Source of the DNA: Ophiosphaerella korrae
Taxonomy: Eukaryota > Ascomycota > Dothideomycetes > Pleosporales > Phaeosphaeriaceae
DNA: 64,000 nucleotides
NCBI GenBank assembly: GCA_028456385.1
Contig: JALNQF010000007.1
Span: 248,001 to 312,000, forward strand
Direction of reading: 5' to 3'
The notes beneath the pieces are model-generated. The model searched no databases. It was not told the DNA's origin and saw only the letters and a program-made list of their open reading frames with translations. Shown in pieces: positions 1-9,273 of this stretch (positions are counted from its first letter, which is position 1; each line of letters opens with the position of its first letter). The translations under genes were made by a program, and so were the position numbers.

Positions 1-247
1 GATGATATGAAAGACCCACTCCGTGAGTTTAGATCAGTGTTATTGATATTTACGATGTCAAATGGTTGGCTGGATAAATTGTTTGAGTATTGAGTATCGC
101 GCACACCTTCTTTAGACTGGTTACTTCCGTAAAGTGGCCCAAAGTCTGTATTCGTATTGCCAAACGTATTGATCGCCGCGTTTGGGTTTTGGGTTTCGCG
201 TATCTCGTAAATTGGGGAGCAATTGACAGTATCGGAATTTACGGGTA
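1..247. other. 3' flank of the transcription factor gene
   Basis: Sequence downstream of the stop codon of the minus-strand transcription factor gene. It probably carries that gene's 3' untranslated region. I see no other gene signal here. Confidence 0.4.
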
Positions 248-2397
248 TCACAGAGTTCTATTGAGCCAAATGTTAGTAGTGAAGACTTCCTCAGCAGATA
301 TATCAGGAAATTGGTTTTCTAATTGAACTCCAATTGCATCGCTTAGGACTTGCATATTAGAGAGCTCACTTGCCTTCAAATTTGGAGGATGATAGGGTTT
401 TCTTTGGAAGCCCGGAATGCTAGCAGATTCTAGATCTAAATCTAATTGAACTAAGAATGACTCGGTGAGAGGGTTTTTGCGGCGGAGGGCCTGCATTGCC
501 TGAAAAAGGAACTGGAGGGAAGTATTCATTTGATGGTCCTGTGGTCGTGTTTTGAGATATTGGACAAATACTCGTGCTGCTACGTAGACACAGAAAGATA
601 TGAATGGGTTCATCTGTTTGGATCAGAAAATGGAATTTCAACTAATCTTGATTGACTTACCGCGCCTATATCCATATGGCTGATCAACTTCATGATTGAA
701 GCGATCTCAGCTGCTGCAGTTACACATCGAATTTTGCTCTCGTTACCAATATTGGCAGGCAATCGATACTTGTCGGCTTTGAAGATTGCTGCCTGGTGTA
801 GACAAATAGCTGACGTTTGTATACACATGTTTGTGAACACAACGTTGGGGTCCGTGAGACCGGCTGGCACGCGAAGGTGATCTGGAAGGCCAAGTGAAGT
901 TTGAAGAAGCACCTGCTCAAGGTTCCGATGACGAGTCCAGAAACCGCCGGTAATATCATCATCGCGGTCGTCCGGTCCGGGCCTGTGTAAATGCAAAAGA
1001 TTTCGCCCAAACATTGCGGCGGTCAGCACAATACCACCCAATGATTGCAGGCCGGCTGCACCATTTGGTTCGAGAGCTTGATTCAGGGACCCAGTTGGCA
1101 TCGGCTTGCTCTTTTCGAAAGCATCGTCGCTCGCTGGAAGGTTTGTTGTGATCTAAAATGGAGTTAGCTCCACTTGCGAAATGTTGAAGTGCAAAGCTCA
1201 CGTCTCGTTCGTCAATAGTCATCGGCCACCCAGTGCCTATACTGGCATAGCGATCAACACAAAATGCCATCCAAAAAGTCCTTCTCCGCTCTTCGCGCTC
1301 GGTCCAGTCCTTTGGTGGGGTTAGGCATTGTTTGACATCAAGTCCAGATCCATCTAAGCGATGTAGCTGCATCATCTGTGCAAGTCGGACTGCTCTTCCA
1401 GTAGAAAGCCATGCTCTTGGAAAGTACATCTGCTTGAATTCATACGTGCACGTCAAGATCCAAGATTGACAGTGCGCAATTGTTATCGTCGACTCGCCAT
1501 GGCCTTTCATTTCGTCCATTTGTGCATATTTCCTCGACCTTTGGTAAAAGTGCTCCTGTAAGGCCTCGTATTTGTCTGTCGCGGAAGCTGCTAAAGTCCA
1601 CATAATGTAACGGAGACAGATTGGCGGTCGCATATGGGGTGCAAGATTGAGCGCAGCGAGGAAACGTGGTCTGTGAATAACTGGCAGTGATGGATGTACC
1701 TTTGTGAAATAAATTTGATATCTTGCACACAGGTTAGCGATAATCCTTCTCATAACAAATAATCTGCTCACAGTTCATCCATGACGTCCGGGGGAGGTAA
1801 TGGCTCTTCCAAACCAAGACCTATCATCTCCCAAGAGAAGTCTGTATCGGCGTTGTTCGCCGTTGCATTGCCATTCTGCAAGGGCTCTGCGCCTGGCGTT
1901 CGAGAACCTTGTATTCTTTCCGGAGCGTTCAAGTAGTCACTTGAGTTCGGTAGTGCTTGTTGTAGTGTGTTTGCAACGTATGTGGAGGTGGAGTCCTGGT
2001 GGGAGGCCTCTTTGCTTGGGTCGGTTGAATCTTGGGATTTCAAAAGGTGCTCGACTTGCTCTGCGGGGCATTGGTTAGTCTCAAAGCACCTTGGAATGAC
2101 ATGCGCCGACTTACGCAGTCGTTGCTCTAGCAGCTTCACATAGCCCCGCTTCGGTCCGCTCTTCTTACGCACTTCGTCATAGGCGCACTCATGCGATAAC
2201 CTCTTGCATGTGCCACATGCTGGACGCGACCCATCGCATCTTAGCTTCCTCTTACGACACAATACACATGCTATCCTTTTGACTTTAGCTGTAGCATCAT
2301 TCTGCGCATCTTGGCTAACGGTATTGTTTGATTCAACGGGTTGCGATAAGTCATTGAAGAAATTGTCGTCGGGAGATTCGGACTCTGTGGAAGGCAT
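248..2397 (-). CDS. Zn2Cys6 fungal-specific transcription factor
   Basis: Predicted nuclear DNA-binding regulator of about 649 residues. A Zn2Cys6 binuclear cluster lies at about residues 44-71 with spacing C-x2-C-x6-C-x6-C-x2-C-x6-C, followed by a basic linker and a short Leu-containing segment. The rest is a fungal-specific transcription factor (middle homology) domain, with recognisable blocks YQIYFTKVHPSLP, ERRRTFWMAFCVDRY and SFCVYVAARVFVQYLK. I infer five exons: 2397-2115, 2060-1772, 1721-1202, 1152-661 and 613-248. The introns are 47-54 nt with GT/AG ends, and the exon sum is a multiple of three. The ATG at 2397 was chosen over the upstream in-frame start at 2439 because the protein then opens directly into a plausible acidic N-terminus. 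The target pathway cannot be read from the sequence and no biosynthetic genes adjoin it. Confidence 0.9.
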
Positions 2398-3263
2398 ATT
2401 TGCACACCGAGAATGTCGGGATGTAATCAAATGGGCCAAAGACCCCGCGTAAGCACGACGTGTATGGAAGTTCCCACGAGTTTTTGGGGACAGGTGGGTA
2501 GCTACTCGAGAAGCAGGTCAATTTGAATGAATAAGAAGGCCAGTGTGAGGTAGGTGGTGTGGCGTAGTTGGGGATTAGGCATCACCGTTCACGGTGAGTA
2601 CGGGCAACCCGAAGCGCAGAGCGGGTAGTGTAAGGGTGATTGCGCGTTGAGTGGACAGCGGGAGATTCATAGCTGAAGCCGCGCCCTCCTGGGTGGTGGT
2701 CGTGTCCGCTAGGCGTGCTGCCTTGTGGCTGACATTATGGCGCGCATCATGCATGGATCTCAAAGCCCGCTGGACGAATTGTCACGGAGTTAACCGCCGC
2801 AACCTTTGCAACGGTATTTTCAAGGCTCGGCAACCAGGCCTTTTTAGAACAATGGTAAGCACTCATGCAAACCGCAGCTCTCACTCGAGGACAACCGTTT
2901 GAGCCGGAAGATGATGGCCTCAGATTGAATGTAGTTCGCAGATATGGGAACGCCCGATGGCGGGGCCCCCCTCCTTGATGCCGTCGCCGTAAGCAGTAAG
3001 CGACGCGATTGGTGGTTATGATGCGTCATCAGTGCTCGCTTTGAAAGCAAAAGTGTTCTTGTGCCCCATCAAGAGTAAATGCACTAGAGCGTTGAAAAGA
3101 GTGATACAAAGTATAGCATGTAACCAAGACGCACGTAGGTATGTAACATGTCCGTCCCTATGTGATAATGTACGGATCAACGATGTTTGATCTATCTGTT
3201 CACGACTCCTTTGTCAAGCGGGATGTGGCACAGGTTACATCAGACATATATTCATACATAAGA
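2398..3263. other. intergenic stretch, no gene seen
   Basis: This lies upstream of the transcription factor start and downstream of the mt-L2 stop. It should hold the promoter of the first gene and the 3' end of the second. No coding signal stands out on either strand. Confidence 0.4.
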
Positions 3264-4489
3264 CTACCTCGGCCTCCGTTTGCCTTGATTGCGCGGTCGA
3301 TCCTGGACAAGGAAAGTATGCTTGTTCCTCTTGTGCCTTGTTTTATAGCCTCCTTTCGCCTACACGCGCCGTTAGCCAATGGCTGATATGGAGCAGGGTA
3401 CCTTGCTAGACTTACTGGAGTGCCCCATGGGCTGACAGGGTGAACGTTACCCTTGGATTTACCACGACCACCGCCGTGAGGGTGGTCGGCTGTGTAATGT
3501 TAACAATGTGCGTCAAATTGCAACAGGCTTCAAGACTGACCTGCGTTCATGGCAAGACCACGGACCTCAGGTCGCTTTCCCAGCCATCGGGCTCGTCCTG
3601 CTTTGCCAAGGGATGCGAAGTGTGCCTGAGGGTTGCTCGCAACACCAATCGTACAGCATGCATCTGGGCTGACTTTGCGAATTTCTCCGCTCTGCAGCCG
3701 TATGATGACGCTCTTGATTTCAACGCCTTTGGCTTTGTCCACTTCTTCCTTGTTTACTACAATGGCGTATGTACCTGCACTTCTGCAGAAGACACCCCCA
3801 CCCTGGGATTTGGAGCCAACGTTGAAGATTTGCGAGCCGAGCGGAACCATGTGAATGGGGAGGCAGTTGCCCCGGGCAGCTGTTTTGGCAGCTAGCATAC
3901 CAGGGTCAATGACACCGCCCATGCTGGCAATGAGTTCCTGTGGGATACCCGTCCTGTAGCTCTCGACCTCGTCGCCTGCCCTCATGCCATCTGCAGCGAC
4001 AATGTACGACTTCTCTCCAGTAGCCATGCGGGTAACGAGGGCCAGATGAGAGCTGCGGTTGGGGTCGTACTCTATCCTCTCTACCACATGCTTGCCGGGC
4101 AGGTAGCGCTTGTAATCTATGATTCGTATGCGCCTCTTGTGCCCGCCGCCCCGGTGTCTCACGGTGACTCTTCCTGTGTTGTTCCTTCCGCCCAGGTGCT
4201 GGCCTTTGCGTGCAATGGTGAGTTTGAGATATGGCCGTCCCTTCCAGAGGTGGTCGTTCACAGGTCGCTTGAGATGACGCAGGCCGGGGGTGCGGGGCTT
4301 GTATGTGCGCAGAGGCACGAATTTGTCCCTTCGCGAGCTGTCGCCCTGCAGGACAGCTCCAGCAGCGGCGACGGTGGGCTGCAGCGATGGCGGGGGAGCC
4401 TGGGCAATGGCCTGAGCATAGGTGCGGGCGCAGAGCAGCGCCCTCCCCAGGCGCGAGGGCTGGAAACGGCATATCCGAGGCTGCAGCAT
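3264..4489 (-). CDS. RML2: mitochondrial large-subunit ribosomal protein L2 (uL2m)
   Basis: Protein of the mitochondrial large ribosomal subunit, binding 23S-like rRNA near the peptidyl-transferase centre. About 372 residues. An Arg-rich, Ser/Ala-containing N-terminus looks like a mitochondrial presequence. The L2 RNA-binding motif HRGGGHKRR is at about residues 112-120, and the conserved C-terminal block around HPHGGGRGK then WGTP contains the functionally essential His of the L2 family. Three exons are inferred: 4489-3541, 3489-3416 and 3359-3264, with introns of 51 and 56 nt. The last two exons are short but complete the C-terminal domain in frame and end in a Lys/Arg-rich tail. The ATG at 4489 was preferred because the reading frame upstream offers only a TTG. 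It is divergent from the cyclin gene. Confidence 0.94.
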
Positions 4490-5437
4490 CTCTGCGGGTG
4501 GTGACAGAGGCCAGACAGAGGCCAGACAGGGCTGGCGGTGGTGCAATGGGTCGGCCTTCGTCGGGGTCTAATTGTCTGATTCCCAGCGCCGGCAGCCGTG
4601 TCACGAACATTTCTCAGGCTCAGCCGCATGTGGCTAGCCCCAGTGGCGGATGCGTCCTTGCGTGGTAGCGCGCCGCCTGCCTGCCCCAGCAACGTGTGGT
4701 CGAAACAGCAGTGCGCTCGTTGCCCTCAACTGCAACTCGGCCTGCTCCCTTTCTGCACTTGCTTCGATCCTCCCCTCTGCATTGCAGCCAGCTCTACATC
4801 TTCCATAGCACATCTTAGCAGTCTGCAGCATCCGTCGCGCGTTGGTAATCGGCGTATTTGCAGGTGAGTCCCATACGCGCTCCGTGTGGGTCCCGCAGCA
4901 CCCGCCAGCCTCATAGCACGTCCAAGGCACGTTAGAGGCGCGAAGCCCCTGCACGTGACCAGCCTCCATCGACCACAACAAAGCTCTGCCGCTCCATTTA
5001 CTCTCACAACATCCGCCTTGGTGCAGCACCGCAACTCACTCTTCCTCTTCCCCGACCTTCCTGTGCACATTGGAGCTGGACATCCTCCCCATCTCTTCCA
5101 TCACCACAGCCGCCGCTCTCCAAGGGTTCGTCTCGCTCTCCCCACGTCACAACACCATCGCTGCCGCGCCGCACAGAACGTGTCTGGTCTGCCAATACTC
5201 GCGAGCACCTGCCCAGACATCGTGCACCAGTCTCTGGCACGTCTGTTCGTGTCTGCAGTGCTTTCGTATTGTCAGCAGCCTCTCGCAATTGCTGCCGTCG
5301 CCTGCTCAATGAGACTCTGCTAACAAACCAACCAGTGCATCAAAACACGACCCTCACACGCCATTAACGCCCTACCGTGTCTTCGAATATCCTCGCATAG
5401 ACTCTAGTCTTGATTAGCATACCTAATATTGTTCGGA
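4490..5437. promoter_or_regulatory. divergent promoter region, mt-L2 and cyclin B
   Basis: A 948-nt gap separates two divergent starts and must contain both promoters and 5' leaders. Around 4505-4530 an imperfect direct repeat of about 13 nt (gacagaggcca type) occurs. The side near the cyclin is C/T-rich, as is common in fungal promoters. Open frames here look like chance. Confidence 0.45.
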
Positions 5438-7029
5438 ATGCCTCCTGTTGTACGTGTCTACTATGCATTGTCTGCCTGCCACCATCAGGAATACATCAGT
5501 GGGGAACATTCATCATCCATTACAACATACTAACCCGTGTTTGTAGGCGCGAGCCCTTCGGCAGCGTGCTGTCACCAACGAGAATGATGAGAATGCCGGA
5601 ACGACGCGCATGACGCGTGCAAAGGCCGCGTTAGGTTCGCATGAGTCGGCCGCCGACGTGCCAAAGAAGAATCTTCAAGTCAAGAAGTCAACTGCCACTC
5701 TGAATGGCGCTGCTGCTACGCGGAAGCGTGCTGTCCTCAACGATGTCAGCAATGTCACCAAGACGGATGCTGTTGGTGCTGGCGCAAAGGCTGGAAAGAA
5801 GCCATTAGCCACCAAGGTTGCACAAGCCTCTCAACCCACCAAGATCGAGAAGGCTACCCGGACCACTTCAATCCTCGGCCCCAAGAACAGGAAAGCTTCT
5901 ACTACTTCAGAATTGAAACGCCCCCTCAGCGGGTCTGGTATCATCGGGCAATCAAACAAGAGACGTAATACAAAGAGCATTGACTCTAAGAAAGAAGAGG
6001 AGACTGAGGAGACCGAGAACATCGTGCCGCCCCAGAACGTGATTGTAGAAGAAAAGAAGACCAAAGTGGAAGAGATTCTCAAAGAGGAAGAGGTCGTTGT
6101 TGGAGAACGTGTTTCAGATCTCGACGAAGAGGATGCTGGGGATCCATTAATGGTCTCGGAGTACGTCGTAGAGATCTTCGAGTACCTAAAGGAGCTTGAG
6201 ATTGCGACCATGGCCAACCCCAATTATATGGACAGCCAGAACGAACTCGAGTGGAAGATGCGCGGTATTCTCGTCGACTGGTTACTCGAGGTTCACACTC
6301 GCTTCCGCCTTCTCCCCGAGACTCTCTTCCTCGCAGTCAACATCATCGATCGCTTCCTCTCGGCTAAGATTGTCCAGCTTGACCGTCTGCAGTTAGTTGG
6401 TGTTACGGCCATGTTCATTGCATCAAAGTATGAGGAGGTTCTTTCTCCTCACGTGCAAAACTTCCGTCATGTCGCCGATGATGGCTTCACTGAGGAGGAG
6501 ATCCTGAGCGCTGAGCGCTTTGTCCTTGCTGCCCTAAACTACGACTTGAGCTATCCTAATCCCATGAACTTCCTCCGTCGTATATCAAAGGCCGACAACT
6601 ACGATATCCAAACACGCACATTAGGCAAGTACCTTTTGGAGATCGGCTGCTTGGACCATCGTTTCCTCGCATACCCTCCCAGCCATGTTGCTGCTGCAGC
6701 TATGTACCTAGCACGTCTTGTCCTGGAGCGCGGCCCATGGGATGCCACCCTCGCACATTATGCTGGCTACGATGAGGAGGCCATCCAGCCCGTCTTTAAT
6801 TTGATGATCGAGTACCTGTCTGGGCCTGTTGTTCACGAGGCCTTCTTCAAGAAGTACGCCAGCAAGAAATTCTTAAAAGGTTAGTCGCTTTCCTGTTCAT
6901 TGTCATTCACCCAACTAATTATCTGTAGCATCCATCGTCCTACGCAAGTGGGCTAAGGAATATGTGATTGAGATGGACAGCACCATTCCCGAGGAGCAAA
7001 CCAAGCCTCAGCCTCGCAGCAAGCATTGA
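5438..7029 (+). CDS. G2/mitotic-specific B-type cyclin (NimE/Clb family)
   Basis: Regulatory subunit that activates Cdk1 for entry into mitosis and is degraded by the APC/C. About 481 residues. A destruction box of the RxxLxxxxN type (RAVLNDVSN) is at about residues 65-73. The cyclin box starts near residue 242 with MRGILVDWLLEVH and continues through SKYEE, and the cyclin C-terminal domain follows. Exons: 5438-5449, 5547-6879 and 6929-7029. The first coding exon has only 12 nt (MPPV). It joins a second exon opening ARALRQRAVTNENDEN, which resembles the N-terminus of Aspergillus NimE-type cyclins. The last intron (49 nt) interrupts the C-terminal Lys-rich segment, and the final exon adds about 33 residues. 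Mitotic cyclin by family; the cell-cycle phase is inferred from homology. Confidence 0.93.
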
Positions 7030-7915
7030 GCGTACGCTCCAAAGCCACTCGACACGCATTAACTCTACATGCTTTCAGCCGCATTCCTCACTCTTACGAC
7101 CCGATGGGGATGGTAGTGGCAGGATGACGGTTGCGAGCATCATAGAGAACGCTCGTATTCATTGCATCTAGCCAGCCCTTTCATGTTTGCATCTTGGCTC
7201 TACCATATTCCGGTCGGCGTTAATACACAGGATACACTTGACTCTTCAGAGCTCCGCCGTTTCCTTTCTTGGTTTCTTATATTTTGGAATGGAGTCGGAG
7301 GCGTCATCTCATCACCGTGGCACAAATGGTGCTTCCTTTCCATCACTTTTATCTTCATTTCTCAGGAGCGGCTCTGGATATTCGCTCATAGCACTAGCGA
7401 TCGATATACCATGATGGTTTGATATGAGGGGCTATTGCTTTGTGGATGGGTGAGATCGACTGTTAGCGGCATGAGTGAGAGGGTCATGAGATGGTCTCCA
7501 ATGTGTATAAAGTAGTGTGCACGCGGGATTCCGTGTTGCAGTACAACAGAGCCTATCCAAAAAGTTAAAACACATCTCCAGCTACTCCAATGTCTCAAGG
7601 TTGTCGTCCTTTGGCTTTTGATGCAATACCGTCCAATGATGCACGCGATCACAAACACATGCAAAACAACGGCCAGGCCCGGTCACGCCATGCGAATCCA
7701 TCGCGTCATCTACCCTGATTGCGAATCCGAAGCGTAAACAAGCCACGCCGCGCCCGCGATCAGCCCAACCCACGTCGCGTTTCCCCTTCGTCTCCACGAC
7801 CTCGGCCCAGTCAACGCGCCACTTCACGCTAGCCACATCTGTCAATCAGCCATCAACTTCACATCCTCCTCTCGCCCAGGGCTGCCCCATCCCCCATTCC
7901 CAGAATGCCATTACG
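7030..7915. other. intergenic stretch, no gene seen
   Basis: This 886-nt gap runs from the cyclin stop to the HIT gene start. It should contain the cyclin 3' untranslated region and the HIT gene promoter. A 4-codon upstream ORF sits at 7905-7919, overlapping the HIT start. No other gene is supported. Confidence 0.4.
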
Positions 7916-7919
7916 ATGA
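7905..7919 (+). promoter_or_regulatory. upstream mini-ORF overlapping the HIT gene start
   Basis: The ATG at 7905 reads M-P-L-R-stop, and its TGA (7917-7919) overlaps the main ATG (7916-7918) as ATGA. If the transcript starts upstream of 7905, ribosomes would meet this ORF first, and termination-reinitiation or leaky scanning would be needed. The overlap is visible; the regulatory role is inference because the transcription start is unknown. Confidence 0.4.
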
Positions 7920-8677
7920 ATGAAACCGATCTCCGTTACCCCGCGGACACTTGTCCCTTTTGCAACATTGCTGCTGCGTATCCATTTCCCATGAGTCCGC
8001 TGTGGAGTGATAGGAAGGATGAGCTTGGCAGGAGCGTGCCGGGGGATGAGGAGGCCGGGGTGGAGAAGACGGATCCGAGTAGCTTTGTTGTGCTGAGGAG
8101 TAGGGATGTGGTTGCTTTTCTGGATATCTTACCAATGACTGGGGGTAAGTCAGGGTTTGTGATGTTGGTTGGTCACGGGCGAAGAGAAAGAGCATGGCGT
8201 GAGATGATTGATTGTGTGGATGGAATGCTGATGGATTACTAGGTCATCTCCTTGTTGCGACAAGGGAGCACAGAGTCAAAGTTGCTGATATGGAAGCTGT
8301 TGAGAGCCGAGAAGTTGGTAAGTGGGCATTTCAAGCCATTTCGAGATCAGACCCCAGAAAGGTGCGCTTCTGATTCACAAGTGATAGGATTCTGGCTTCC
8401 CTTATTGGCACGAACCGTGGCCAAAGTCACGGGAGTCACTGATTATAACATTGTGCAAAACAATGGTGCACGGGCGGCTCAAGTCGTTCCTCATGTGCAT
8501 TTTCACATTATTCCAAGGCCGGAGACAATGCCCCAGATCAAGAATAAGAGTTGGACGATGTTTGGCAGGGGCCAGCGCGACGATCTAGATGATGAAGAGG
8601 GAGCAAGAATGGCAGGCGAGATGAGGAGGATACTGAGAGAGGAGGTGGAGAAGATGGGATTGGGTACAAAATTATAG
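7916..8677 (+). CDS. HIT-domain nucleotide hydrolase (Hint/HNT1-like)
   Basis: Histidine-triad protein of about 197 residues, probably hydrolysing AMP-lysine or other nucleoside phosphoramidates or dinucleoside polyphosphates. The active-site triad HVHFHIIPRP begins at about residue 137. The N-terminal CPFC pair, DILPMTGGH and the LLVATREHR block fit the HIT fold. The C-terminal tail is Glu/Arg-rich. Exons: 7916-8144, 8243-8317 and 8388-8677, with introns of 98 and 70 nt that restore one frame through the HIT domain. The protein is somewhat longer than bacterial or animal Hint (about 125 residues) because of an insertion rich in Asp, Glu and Gly near residues 35-55. Exact substrate class within the HIT superfamily is not determined. 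Confidence 0.88.
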
Positions 8678-9273
8678 CAACGGTACGTGGTTTGAGTGGT
8701 AATTTTGCGGTTATGTCTGTTAGCACCCATAGTACAGAATTTATGTCTCTAAATGAGGTTAACCCGGACCCATTCGTCCAGTAAGTTTACGCGAGCGAAG
8801 ACATGCGTGGATCATCTTGATACGCAAAGCCATGCGTTGTAGTTGATCTCCAAAGTACACAATGCAACACCGAGCTTTACACGCTTGGTTTAGTCTAATG
8901 CTAGTATTGTGTTGTTTCGATCTGTCAGATGTAGCGTTTCTGCGACAAAGGCGATGCGGAGATCCGGGGTTAAGCAGGGATGACGTTCAGACCGCCATCA
9001 CCTATGGCAACCAGGCCAATAGCAAGACGCTACGTTCGAGCCCTCACCAGCACGACACCGCCAATCTGCAAGCCAAAGGGTGGAAATTGTTCGTCGTTCA
9101 TTCAGTGACTATTCATTCTTCTGCCAGACATCGACATATTCACATCATTCCCCTATTTGCCGCTGCCGTTGGAGTATAAACACAAGGGAAACATCGGGTA
9201 CATTGAGATGCACAAGACATGGGGAAGGGAAGGTGCTTCGTCACCAGGCCCTACACACTTCTCGCCACAGCAA
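8678..9273. other. intergenic stretch, no gene seen
   Basis: This gap of about 600 nt lies between the HIT gene and the proposed LIM gene start. It probably contains the LIM gene promoter. No supported coding sequence is present. Confidence 0.35.

Noticed and set aside
3530..3540. Reading mt-L2 as ending at 3530
   Set aside because: The end at 3530 is a stop inside an intron. Two further short exons complete the conserved L2 C-terminus.
3440..3895. A 151-codon plus-strand frame opposite mt-L2
   Set aside because: Antisense to the conserved L2 coding exon. The minus strand explains the region fully.
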